Shown piece by piece: positions 25,097-33,740 of a DNA stretch of 64,000 nt (within the stretch, counting starts at the first letter, position 1; the number at the start of each line of letters is the position of its first letter). Source of the stretch: Pseudomonadales bacterium (GTDB lineage Bacteria > Pseudomonadota > Gammaproteobacteria > Pseudomonadales > UBA5518); assembly GCA_024234165.1 (NCBI GenBank), contig JACKOP010000001.1:682001-746000 (forward strand). Direction: 5' to 3'. The notes beneath the pieces were generated by a model, which did not search any database, was not told the DNA's origin, and saw only the letters and a program-made list of their open reading frames with translations. Both the position numbers and the translations under genes were made by a program.

Positions 25097-27346
25097 ATGC
25101 GTGTGGTGGCCGGGCTGATCGTTGCGTTGCTGCTCGACTGCTGGCTGGCAGCCGCGACCGCCCTTGCCGGGCCGGTTGCCGACGATCGAGCGCAGCCACC
25201 ACGCCCGCGCGTGGGCCTGGTGCTTGCCGGCGGCGGCGCGCGCGGCCTGGCGCACATCGGCGTGATCCGCTTTCTCGAGGAGCACGGCATCCAGGTGGAC
25301 GCGATCGCCGGCACCAGCATGGGCGCGATCGTCGGCGCGATGTACGCCTCGGGACTCGACGCCACCGGGATGGAGGAAGTCGCGACCACGCTGGACTGGA
25401 AATACGCCTTCGACGACACCACTCCGCGCGACCAGTTGTCGCTGCGACGCAAGCAGGAGGATCTCGACTTCCTGGTACGCGGGAAGCTGCGCTACAAGGA
25501 CGGGCGCCTGCGCCTGCCGATGGGCGCGATCGAGGGTCAGCACCTGAACATGGTGTTGCACGACATCATCGGGCACGTCGCCCGCGTGCGCGACTTCGAC
25601 GCTCTGCCGATCCCGTTTCGTGCGGTCGCCACCGATATAGAAACCGGTGAAGCCGTGGTGATCGGGCGCGGCGATCTCGCCACGGCGATGCGTGCCAGCA
25701 TGTCGATTCCCGGCATGTTCTCGCCGGTCGAGCTCGACGGACGACTGCTGGTCGACGGCGGCATCGCCAACAGCATCCCGGTCGATGTGGCACAGGCGAT
25801 GGGTGTCGATCGGCTGATCGTGATCGATGTGGGCACCCCGCTCTACGAGCGCGCGCGTCTCGACAACGTGCTGACACTGATGGACCAGCTCACGACGATC
25901 ATGACGCGCGGCAATTCGCAGCGCCAGCTCGCACGCCTCGGCAGCGACGACGTGCTGATCACTCCGCTGCTCGACCCTGCCGGCGTGACGACGATGAGCT
26001 TCGAGAAGGCCGCCGAGGCCATCGCTCTCGGCTACGAGGCCGCGGCGCGCATGCAGCCCGAGCTCGCGGCGCTGGCTGGCCCGCCGCGTGCGCCTGCCGT
26101 TGCCAAACGCCCGCGGCTGCAGCGCCCGCACATCGACGCGATTCGCATCGAATCGGACGCGTCGGTATCGCACGAGCTGTTGCGCAACATGGTCACGCAG
26201 CCGCTCGGAGCGAAGCTGAACCGCATACGCATCGAACGTGATATCGCCGAGATCTACGGTCTGGACGAATTCTCGCGCGTCGACTACGACGTCAGCTCCG
26301 AAGACGGGCAGCAGGTGCTGACCCTGCACGCCACGGCGCACCCCGCCGGCATCAGCTACCTGCGGCTCGGTCTGGGCTGGGACCAGGACAGCCGCGGCAG
26401 CAGCGACTTCGCACTGCGTGCAGGCTGGCGCCAGAAGGGAATAAACCGCCTTGGTGCCGAGTGGTTCACGCTGGCCCAGCTCGGCGGGCGGTCACGCTTC
26501 ATGAGCGAATTCCACCAGCCTCTCGATACCCGTCGGCGACTGTTCGTCGATACACGCTACGAGTACCAGCAGCGCCAGATCAACGTCGTGGAGCACGGAT
26601 CGGTACTGGCGCGCGTGGAAATCGACCAGCATCGCGTGGAGATCGCTCCCGGCCTCAACCTCGGCAACCTGGCAGCGTTACGCGTGGGCGCCTACGCGGG
26701 CACCGCCAACGCCACGACCGAGATCGGCCGCCGCATCGCGGGGACGCACGACGACGATGACGGAGGCTGGTTCGCGGAGCTGCACTACGATTCGCTGGAC
26801 CGCACCTACTTCCCCACACACGGCCTGCGTTTCCTCAGCCGTTTCGACGACGGTCGCGAATCATGGGGAGCAAGCACCGGTTACGAAGCATGGAGCACAC
26901 GCGCACAACTGGTGCGCTCCTTCGGGTCGCATGTGCTCGCCGTCAACCTGCGCTGGTCGGAGCTGGATTTCGATCTCGATCCGGCCTTCCCGGACCGCAT
27001 CACGCTGCCGTCACAGGTGTTCACGCTGGGCGGCTTCCAGGCGCTGTCCGGCTATACGCGTGACTCGCTGGCCGGCAACTATGCGGGCCTCGGCAGCCTG
27101 GTCTATTACCGTCGCCTGAACCAGCAATCACTGCTGCCGACCGACCTGCCGGTATACGCAGGTGCCAGCATCGAGGCGGGCAACGTGTGGTTGCGACGCC
27201 GCGACGCCACGCTCGATGACCTGATCGTCGCCGGCAGCCTGTTCCTCGGCGTCGACTCCCCGCTCGGCCCGGTGTTCCTCGGTGCCGGTGTCGGCGAACG
27301 CGGCCAGCGCGCGCTGTACCTGCGGATCGGTCAGCAGTTCGAATGA
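25097..27346 (+). CDS. PlpD-like type Vd autotransporter (patatin + POTRA + BamA-type barrel)
   Basis: 749 aa. Signal peptide (LIVALLLDCWLAAATALA), then a patatin lipase domain with the oxyanion loop GGGARG (45-50), nucleophile elbow GTSMG (Ser74) and DGG (Asp220, in LVDGGIANS). Next is a POTRA-like region (about 360-430; IDAIRIESDASVSHELLRNM) and a C-terminal surface-antigen/BamA-like 16-strand barrel (about 440-749) ending in RIGQQFE. This is the layout of Pseudomonas PlpD: the lipase is carried to the surface by its own barrel. CAGGAGGAA upstream supports ATG 25097. It is convergent with the TolC gene (10-bp gap) and therefore not part of the minus-strand export operon. Confidence 0.92.
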   Translation: MRVVAGLIVALLLDCWLAAATALAGPVADDRAQPPRPRVGLVLAGGGARGLAHIGVIRFLEEHGIQVDAIAGTSMGAIVGAMYASGLDATGMEEVATTLDWKYAFDDTTPRDQLSLRRKQEDLDFLVRGKLRYKDGRLRLPMGAIEGQHLNMVLHDIIGHVARVRDFDALPIPFRAVATDIETGEAVVIGRGDLATAMRASMSIPGMFSPVELDGRLLVDGGIANSIPVDVAQAMGVDRLIVIDVGTPLYERARLDNVLTLMDQLTTIMTRGNSQRQLARLGSDDVLITPLLDPAGVTTMSFEKAAEAIALGYEAAARMQPELAALAGPPRAPAVAKRPRLQRPHIDAIRIESDASVSHELLRNMVTQPLGAKLNRIRIERDIAEIYGLDEFSRVDYDVSSEDGQQVLTLHATAHPAGISYLRLGLGWDQDSRGSSDFALRAGWRQKGINRLGAEWFTLAQLGGRSRFMSEFHQPLDTRRRLFVDTRYEYQQRQINVVEHGSVLARVEIDQHRVEIAPGLNLGNLAALRVGAYAGTANATTEIGRRIAGTHDDDDGGWFAELHYDSLDRTYFPTHGLRFLSRFDDGRESWGASTGYEAWSTRAQLVRSFGSHVLAVNLRWSELDFDLDPAFPDRITLPSQVFTLGGFQALSGYTRDSLAGNYAGLGSLVYYRRLNQQSLLPTDLPVYAGASIEAGNVWLRRRDATLDDLIVAGSLFLGVDSPLGPVFLGAGVGERGQRALYLRIGQQFE

Positions 27347-27356
27347 GCCCGGCGGT

Positions 27357-28661
27357 TCAGCGCGCAGCAAGCAGCGCATTGATCTCCTGCACGTCGGCCT
27401 CGCCGAGCCGCCCCGCTGCCGCCTTCAGGCGCAACAAGGACAGCAGCGTCTCGTAGCGCGCCCGCGCCAGATCGCGCTGTGTCTCCGCGAGCTGCTGGCG
27501 TGCGTTCAACACGTCGATGTTCGCGCGCACGCCGAGCTCGAGCCCGCGCTGGTTCGCCGCCAGCGCCGTCTCGGCCGACTTCAGCGCCTCCTCCAGCGCC
27601 AGCACCTGCGCGAGCCCCGCACTTCCATTCAGGAACGCCTGGCGCGCGTGCAGCGCACTCGTGCGCCGCGCCCCGTCGAGTTCCGCCATCGCCTTGTCGA
27701 GCAGCTTCGCCGTCTCGCGCTGGCGCGCCACCGTGGCTCCTCCCGAATACAGCGGCAGCGAGAACTGCACGCCAACGCTGTGCTCGTCCAGATCGGTATT
27801 CAGCGTCGTGATCGTGCCCGAGTTCGTCTCGCCGTAGCTCGCGGTCAGGTCGATCTTCGGCAGATGGCCCGCACGCGCCTTCTTCGTCTCCATGCGCGCG
27901 ATTCCGACCGCAGCCTGCCCCGCAACCACCGCCAGCCCGTCGGTGACCGCCGAATTCACCCACGCCTCGATATCGTTCGGCGCGGGCTCCTGCAGGTGCA
28001 CCCCATCCGCCAGCGCTGCCAGCGTCCCCGGATAGCGGTTCGTGATCGCGCGCAGCGCCTCCCCCTTCGCCGCCAGGTCGTTGCGCGCCGCGATCTGCTG
28101 CGCCGACACGATGTCGAAGCGCGCCTTCGCATCACGCACGTCGGTGATCGACGCCGTACCGAGCTCGAAGCGCCGGTTCGCCGCAGCAAGCTGCTCGGAG
28201 ATCGCCGCACGCTCGCTCTCGATCGAGACCAGTGCGTCCTGCGCGTACAGCACGTCGAAATACGCCTGCGCAAGCCGCACCACCAGATCCTGGCGCGCAA
28301 TCTCGAGTTCGGCCCGCGCCTGCTCGACCAGCATCTTCGTCTGGTCGTACTCGATCTTGCTGTCCCAGCGCAGCAACGGTTGCGTAAGCCGCACCGCCCA
28401 CGCGTTGCTGTTGTAACTCTGGCGGCCGTACGTTCTGCTGTCGGAGTTGTTCGACGCCGAGTTCGCGGTCAGCGCGATCGACGGCAGCAGCGCCGCAAAG
28501 CTCTGCGGCACCCGCTGCTCGACCGCCGCGAACTGGGCGCGCGCTGCGCCATATTCGGTGTCGTTCTCGAGCGCCTCCTGGTACGCCGACAGGATGTCGT
28601 CGGCCGCGCACGCCTGGGCGACGATGGCGGCAATCAGTGCAATCCGGATCCTGTTCTTCAT
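27357..28661 (-). CDS. TolC-family outer-membrane channel
   Basis: 434 aa, within the usual TolC range. Signal peptide (IRIALIAAIVAQACA), then two homologous halves of beta-strand hairpin plus long helices: DILSAYQEALENDTEY ... RLAQAYFDVLYAQDAL (first half), and PKIDLTASYGETNSGT ... NIDVLNARQQLAETQRDLARARYETLLSLLRLK (second half). It forms a trimeric exit duct from periplasm to exterior. AGGGA upstream of ATG 28661 supports the start. Last gene of the minus-strand cluster, 62 nt after the small HlyD gene. Most TolC proteins pair with an ABC or RND exporter; neither is encoded next to it here. Confidence 0.92.
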   Translation of the reverse strand: MKNRIRIALIAAIVAQACAADDILSAYQEALENDTEYGAARAQFAAVEQRVPQSFAALLPSIALTANSASNNSDSRTYGRQSYNSNAWAVRLTQPLLRWDSKIEYDQTKMLVEQARAELEIARQDLVVRLAQAYFDVLYAQDALVSIESERAAISEQLAAANRRFELGTASITDVRDAKARFDIVSAQQIAARNDLAAKGEALRAITNRYPGTLAALADGVHLQEPAPNDIEAWVNSAVTDGLAVVAGQAAVGIARMETKKARAGHLPKIDLTASYGETNSGTITTLNTDLDEHSVGVQFSLPLYSGGATVARQRETAKLLDKAMAELDGARRTSALHARQAFLNGSAGLAQVLALEEALKSAETALAANQRGLELGVRANIDVLNARQQLAETQRDLARARYETLLSLLRLKAAAGRLGEADVQEINALLAAR

Positions 28662-28723
28662 GGTTCGATCCCTCTGGTGTCTGTCTCTTCCTGCCGACGG
28701 CGGTTGCACCCAACCGTATCCGT

Positions 28724-29593
28724 TCAGCTCCCTTTTCCATCTCCCGCCGCGATCGCAGGCGCCTTCGCCGCCGCCTCGCCGTCGACGAACGATACGCGGC
28801 ACTTGACCCCCGCCGGTATGCCGTCGCGTGGATTCGGCAGCGTCAGGCGTACGCCGAATGTTCCACTCGCGGTATCGATCACCGCATCGACGACACTGAC
28901 CTCTGCCTCGTAACGCCCCCCGATCGGATCTTCCGGCACCACCGTCGCGCGCTGCCCCACCCGCACCCGCCGGAACGCTTCCAGCGGCAGCAGCGCCTCC
29001 ACGTGCAGCACGTCGACGTTCGCGATCTCGAGGATCGGCCGCTCCATGTCGCGATTGTCGGCAAGCTCACCCGGATTCAGCGTACGCCGCACCACGACGC
29101 CGTCGATCGGGGACAGCACGGTGCGCAGCCGCAACTCCTCCCCGGCCCGCCGGTACTCGAGTTCGGCAACGCGCTGGTTATCGCGCGTCTCGAGCAGTTC
29201 GGCCTCGGCGAGACGCTGCTCGGTGGCGGCCTCGTCGCGCTCCTGCGCCGACACGAATCGCTCCTCGTGCAACTGCTGGTTGCGTTGCGCCTTCACCTTG
29301 GCGTACTCGAGGCGACTCGCTGCGGAGCGGATCGTGCCCTGCATGGTGGCGCGAAAGCGAGCCAGCTCGGCACTCGATTTCTCGCGGCCGGCATCGAGCT
29401 CGACCAGCACCTGGCCGCTGCGCACGCGATCACCGCGATCGGCGTGGATCGCGGTGATCAACCCTTCGACTGCCGCACGCACCTCGACCGTGCGGCTCGG
29501 TTCCGTCACGCAATCGAACTCCTCCGACCCGGCGGCCAGCGCTCCTGCAGATGCCAATGCCAGCATGAGGACGCATCCGCTCAACCACTTCAT
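28724..29593 (-). CDS. Periplasmic HlyD/MFP adaptor protein (third adaptor of the cluster)
   Basis: 289 aa, with a cleavable signal peptide (VLMLALASAGALA). The mature part has a biotinyl-lipoyl barrel-sandwich (VRAAVEGLITAIHADRGDRVRSGQVLVELD), a coiled-coil hairpin (about 75-145; SSAELARFRATMQGTIRSAAS onwards), the return strand LRTVLSPIDGVVVRRTLNPGEL, and a beta-barrel (LHVEALLPLEAFRRVRVGQRATV). There is no transmembrane anchor and no convincing lipobox, so it should be soluble and periplasmic. Its ATG overlaps the stop of the SecA-like gene by 4 nt. Likely bridges an inner-membrane component to the TolC-type channel. Confidence 0.88.
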   Translation of the reverse strand: MKWLSGCVLMLALASAGALAAGSEEFDCVTEPSRTVEVRAAVEGLITAIHADRGDRVRSGQVLVELDAGREKSSAELARFRATMQGTIRSAASRLEYAKVKAQRNQQLHEERFVSAQERDEAATEQRLAEAELLETRDNQRVAELEYRRAGEELRLRTVLSPIDGVVVRRTLNPGELADNRDMERPILEIANVDVLHVEALLPLEAFRRVRVGQRATVVPEDPIGGRYEAEVSVVDAVIDTASGTFGVRLTLPNPRDGIPAGVKCRVSFVDGEAAAKAPAIAAGDGKGS

Positions 29594-31587
29594 TCGCCTG
29601 CTCCCGAGAATGCCAGCGAGCGGTCCTTGTGCTTCTCGCCCTGCAGCGTACGCTTGCGCACCCGCGCATTGCGTCGCTCGGCGCTGTCCTGTGCCACCCG
29701 GCGCAGCAGTCTTCCCGCCGCGCGCGGGAGTTCTCCGCTGCTCCCCGCCCAGCGCGCCAGTGCGCCGGCGAGTGCCGGCGCGTGCGCGCTGAAGATCTCG
29801 TCATCGAGCGCCACCAGCCCTTCGCAACTGCCGGGATCGCCCTGGCGACCGGCACGCCCGAACAACTGCCGGTCGATGCGCCGCGACTCGTGGAACTCGG
29901 TCAGTATCACGTGCAGCCCCCCGGCGGCCCGCACCTGCGGGTGCAGCTTGATGTCGGTGCCGCGGCCGGCCATGTTGGTCGCAACCGTCACACGACCGGG
30001 TTGGCCGGCAGCGGTGACGATCGCAGCTTCCTCTGCGTCGTGACGTGCGTTCAGCAGCGCACAGTCGATGCCTTCGACCGCGAGCAGCGCCGCCAGATGC
30101 TCCGATGCCTCGACCGAGCGCGTGCCGACCAGCACCGCACGTCCTTCGGCACGCCGTGCGCGCACGCTTTCGACCACGGCATGCCAGCGCACTGACGCCT
30201 GCAGGAACACACGATCCCCGCCATGGCGACGCTGCAGGCGCCGATTGGTCGGGATGCGAATCGTGCCGACCCCGTAGACCGCTCGCACTTCGGGCGCAAT
30301 CTCGGCACCGGTACCGGTCATTCCGGCAAGCCAGAGGTAACGGCAAAAGAAACGCTGATAGGTCACGCGCGCGATCGTCTCGCGGCGGCGACTCGGCGCC
30401 AGGCCCTCCTTCGCCTCGATCAACTGATGCAGCCCGTGTTCCCAGGTGCGGTCCGGCATCGTGCGCCCGGTCGATTCGTCGACGATCTGCACGGCGTCTT
30501 CCGTCACGATGTACTGCACGTCACGCTGATACAGGTGCAGCGCGACCAGCGCCTGTTCGACCACCTGTTCGCGTGCACGGCGGAAACGCCAGCTCCCGCC
30601 GCGCCCGGCCACGGCGCGATCGACGGCCGCGCGTCCTGCACCGGTCAGGCGTGCGCTGCGCTCGGCAGCGTGGATGCGATAGGCATCGTCCGGCAGTTCG
30701 CGCGCCACCGCAAGCGCGAACGGGTAGTCCACAGCGTCCGCTTCCCCCTGCTGCTCGGCCGAGATGATCAGCGGCGTGCGCGCTTCGTCGACGAAGATGC
30801 TGTCGGCCTCGTCGACGATCGCATAACAGAGGCCGCGCAGCAGCAAGCGGTCGGCCGCAGCACGGCCGTCGAGGAAACGGCGCAACGCGAGCTGGCGCAC
30901 GTTGTCGGCACTGCCTGCGGCGAGTCCGTCCTTCAGGTAGTCGAACACCAGGTCCTTGTTGACACAGTAGCTCACGTCGCGTGCGTACATCTCGCGTCGT
31001 ACCGACGGGTCCTGATCCGGCTCGATCCAGCCCACCGACAGGCCGAAGAATGCAAACACCGGCGTCATTTCCTGCGCATCGCGACGCGCCAGGTACTCGT
31101 TGACCGTGATCACGTGCACCGGGACTCCGGCCAGCGCGACCGTGACCGCCGGCAGCACGCCGGTCAGGCTCTTGCCCTCCCCGGTTGCCATCTCGGCAAC
31201 GTGGCCGCGCAGCAGCGCGTAACCGCCCATCAACTGCACCGGGAAATGGTGCATGCCGAGCAGCCGCCCGCTGACCTCGCGCACCAGCGCGAATGCCTCG
31301 ACCACGGCGGCTTCGGCCATGCCCTCGCGCACCAGGCGTGCCGAGAGCTGCCGCGCGCGCGTACGCAGCGCCTCCTCGTCGAGTGCCCCGAGTTCCGTTG
31401 CGCACGCCAGCACTCGCGCTGCGAAACGGCGCAGTCGCCAGCGCAACAGCGCCGAGGCCCACAACGCCAGCCAGCCGGCCCAGTACGCCAGCACGCGATC
31501 GAGCACGTGGGGATGCCGGTCGGCACGCTCCGGGTAGAGACCGACCGCGTACTCCGCCACCGACCACTCACGCAGCAACTGGCGCAT
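29590..31587 (-). CDS. Truncated SecA-like motor ATPase
   Basis: 665 aa, against roughly 900 for ordinary SecA. NBD1 has Walker A ATGEGKS (134-140) and Walker B/DEAD VDEADSIFVDEARTPLIIS (258-276). A SecA-type joint follows (YIVTEDAVQIVDESTGRTMP ... EAKEGL ... LAGMTGTGAE), then NBD2 with TNMAGRGTDIKL and the arginine-finger motif GRAGRQGDPGS (577-587). The preprotein-crosslinking region is shortened. The sequence stops at the beginning of the helical scaffold (RRNARVRKRTLQGEKHKDRS), so the wing, two-helix finger, C-terminal linker and Zn-binding tail are absent. The N-terminal 20-60 region is unusually hydrophobic and Trp-rich and may bind membrane. Its stop overlaps the HlyD start by 4 nt; it begins 2 nt after the M50 fusion. 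A housekeeping role is unlikely. Confidence 0.88.
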   Translation of the reverse strand: MRQLLREWSVAEYAVGLYPERADRHPHVLDRVLAYWAGWLALWASALLRWRLRRFAARVLACATELGALDEEALRTRARQLSARLVREGMAEAAVVEAFALVREVSGRLLGMHHFPVQLMGGYALLRGHVAEMATGEGKSLTGVLPAVTVALAGVPVHVITVNEYLARRDAQEMTPVFAFFGLSVGWIEPDQDPSVRREMYARDVSYCVNKDLVFDYLKDGLAAGSADNVRQLALRRFLDGRAAADRLLLRGLCYAIVDEADSIFVDEARTPLIISAEQQGEADAVDYPFALAVARELPDDAYRIHAAERSARLTGAGRAAVDRAVAGRGGSWRFRRAREQVVEQALVALHLYQRDVQYIVTEDAVQIVDESTGRTMPDRTWEHGLHQLIEAKEGLAPSRRRETIARVTYQRFFCRYLWLAGMTGTGAEIAPEVRAVYGVGTIRIPTNRRLQRRHGGDRVFLQASVRWHAVVESVRARRAEGRAVLVGTRSVEASEHLAALLAVEGIDCALLNARHDAEEAAIVTAAGQPGRVTVATNMAGRGTDIKLHPQVRAAGGLHVILTEFHESRRIDRQLFGRAGRQGDPGSCEGLVALDDEIFSAHAPALAGALARWAGSSGELPRAAGRLLRRVAQDSAERRNARVRKRTLQGEKHKDRSLAFSGAGE

Positions 31588-31589
31588 GC

Positions 31590-33737
31590 TCAGACCCCCA
31601 GCCTGCTCAGCAGCACCTGGCGCACACGGCGGTAGAGCTGCGTGGCGAGCGTCGCCGGTCGGTGTTCGAAGCGCACGTGGGCACGCGTACCGAAGCGCAG
31701 ATCCTCGTGCGCGCTCGCAAGCTTCAGATCGAACTGAAATGTACGGGCCAGCGTCTTGAGCCCGGAAGGATCACGCGGATCGGTCGCGAACAGTCCACCG
31801 CCGTCGATCGTCATCGACTTCGCCGGCAGTTCCTGTGCGCCACCGGGAACCTCGCGCGTCACGCTTGCCTCGAAGCGCTCGTGCGGGCGATCGACCAGTC
31901 GTACGCGCACGCGCTGCGTATCCTGGCGCACCTGGTCGGCGTCTTCCTGGCGCACCACGACGCGCACCGAATCGAGTGCGCCTGCAACCACATAACCGAG
32001 CAGCGCGCCCTGGGCGAAATACCGACCCGGCACATCGCGCGCATCAGGCAGCACCCAGAACCCATCACGCCCGGCGCGGGCGACCAGATCGGCCACGCGC
32101 CGTTCGCTATGCGCGAGCGCCGCGCGTTCGGCCTCGAGCTCCTGGCGCGTGAGTTCGGACTGCAGCCGGTCATCGAAGCGCTGCTGTGCGTAACGCACGC
32201 CCAGTTGTTCCACCCGGGCTCGCCGCACTGCCAGTTCGGCTGCCAGATCCGCATCCTCGAGCGCGAGCAGCGTATCCCCGGTTGCGACCGCATCGCCGGG
32301 ACCAGCCCGCAGGCGTGCAACGAAACCACCGCTGCCGGCACGCACTTCCGCATTCGGCGGCACCCACACCACACCCTCGGCGCTGGTCCAGTACGGCAGC
32401 GGCACGAACAGCGTGAACAGCACCACAACGGCGCATGAAGCCAGGGTCACGGCCAGGGCACGACGGCGATGACGATCGAGTTCGGCGTCGCGCAACACGA
32501 ACGCGACTCCCTTCGCCGCCGGCCACAGCAGCATCATGCCTACCGTCCACAGCGCAAGGATCACGCCCACGAAGAAATACTTGCCGGCGACGAACAGCGC
32601 GATCCCGAACATCACGAACAGGCGATAGCACCATGCGACCGGCGCGTAGAGCAGCATCCATACGCGCTCGCCGCGCTGATATCCCGGTGACTGCGCCTGC
32701 TCGGCACCGAACACATGGCGCTTGACCAGGTACCCGAGATACCGGTTCGAACGCTGCGCGAGATTCGGAATCTCCAGAAAGTCCGCAAGCATGTAGTAGC
32801 CATCGAAGCGCAGCAGCGGGTTCGCGTTGAACACGATCGTCGACACGCCGCCGATCAGCATCACGTTGAAGGCAATGGCACGTATCGCACCGGGTTCGAC
32901 CACGATCCACACGAACAGCGCCAGTGCGGCCAGGAACAGCTCGACCAGGATGCCTGCGGCCGCGACCCCGATGCGCGCCCACTTGTCGCGAAACGCGTTC
33001 GACGCACTCGCATCCACGTACGGCACCGGCGCGAACACCAGGAACATCAGGCCCATCTCGTGCACCTCGCCGTCGCCACGGCGAATCGCCCACGCATGCC
33101 CCATCTCGTGACAGAACTTCACGACCGGATAGCTCAGCCACAACCACACCAGGTTCTCCAGCGCGAGCACGCGATCGGCCACGTTGCTGCTCAGCTCACC
33201 CCAGTGCTGCGGCAGCTGCAGCAGCGCACTGCCGACCACCGCCAGCCACAGCAGCAGTCCGACCGGACCGAAGGCCCAGCGTACGTACCGCCAACTGCGG
33301 TCGATGAACCGTTGCGGGTCCCACAGCGGAAAGCGCAGCGCCATCGGGTTGCCGATGGCCTGCAGCCACTTCGCTCGCAGCTGGCGCCGGCGTCGCTCGA
33401 TCGCCTCGCCGAGCTCGGGCAGCGCGTCGATCTGCAGCACGTCCGCCGCGTGCAACTGGTACAGGAGCTGGATCACCTCGTCCTGCGTCGGCGCGTGGTC
33501 ACCGAGCGTGTCGGCCAGCGTGTTCCACAGTTCATCGACCGTGCGCGTGCCGTCCATGCCGTCGATCAGCGCGTAGGTTGCCGGCGTGAAGCGATGCGAA
33601 CGCCCCGACGCCTGGTCGAGCAGCACGTACCAGGCCTTGCCGCGAAAGCGCTGGCGCGTGATGCTCACCTGCGCCAACAGCCGGGGCCGCAGTCCTGCGA
33701 CCCGGTACCAGTCGTCGCTGAGGAAGCGCGTGCTCAT
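31590..33737 (-). CDS. PqqD-like / M50 site-2 zinc protease / HlyD fusion
   Basis: 715 aa, three modules. (1) About 25-105: a PqqD-like winged-helix fold (GKAWYVLLDQASGRSHRFTP ... LIDGMDGTRTVDELWNTLAD ... QDEVIQLLYQLHAADVLQ), a type used to recognise precursor peptides. (2) About 155-455: a polytopic membrane domain with the site-2 protease signature HEMGH (210-214) and NANPLLRFDGYY, where Asn306-Pro307 to Asp312-Gly313 form the third-ligand motif. (3) About 460-690: a HlyD-like periplasmic part (VVWVPPNAEVRAGSGGFVARLRAGPGDAV, coiled coil, return strand, beta-barrel). The protease and zinc ligands are all present. In related M50 proteins the active site cuts within the membrane. The fusion suggests cleavage of an exported protein coupled to adaptor assembly. 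Spacing to neighbours is 2-3 nt. Confidence 0.88.
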   Translation of the reverse strand: MSTRFLSDDWYRVAGLRPRLLAQVSITRQRFRGKAWYVLLDQASGRSHRFTPATYALIDGMDGTRTVDELWNTLADTLGDHAPTQDEVIQLLYQLHAADVLQIDALPELGEAIERRRRQLRAKWLQAIGNPMALRFPLWDPQRFIDRSWRYVRWAFGPVGLLLWLAVVGSALLQLPQHWGELSSNVADRVLALENLVWLWLSYPVVKFCHEMGHAWAIRRGDGEVHEMGLMFLVFAPVPYVDASASNAFRDKWARIGVAAAGILVELFLAALALFVWIVVEPGAIRAIAFNVMLIGGVSTIVFNANPLLRFDGYYMLADFLEIPNLAQRSNRYLGYLVKRHVFGAEQAQSPGYQRGERVWMLLYAPVAWCYRLFVMFGIALFVAGKYFFVGVILALWTVGMMLLWPAAKGVAFVLRDAELDRHRRRALAVTLASCAVVVLFTLFVPLPYWTSAEGVVWVPPNAEVRAGSGGFVARLRAGPGDAVATGDTLLALEDADLAAELAVRRARVEQLGVRYAQQRFDDRLQSELTRQELEAERAALAHSERRVADLVARAGRDGFWVLPDARDVPGRYFAQGALLGYVVAGALDSVRVVVRQEDADQVRQDTQRVRVRLVDRPHERFEASVTREVPGGAQELPAKSMTIDGGGLFATDPRDPSGLKTLARTFQFDLKLASAHEDLRFGTRAHVRFEHRPATLATQLYRRVRQVLLSRLGV

Positions 33738-33740
33738 GGC

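Noticed and set aside
25097..27346. PlpD-like gene as a member of the export cluster
   Set aside because: It is on the opposite strand, convergent with the TolC gene, and carries its own barrel for export.
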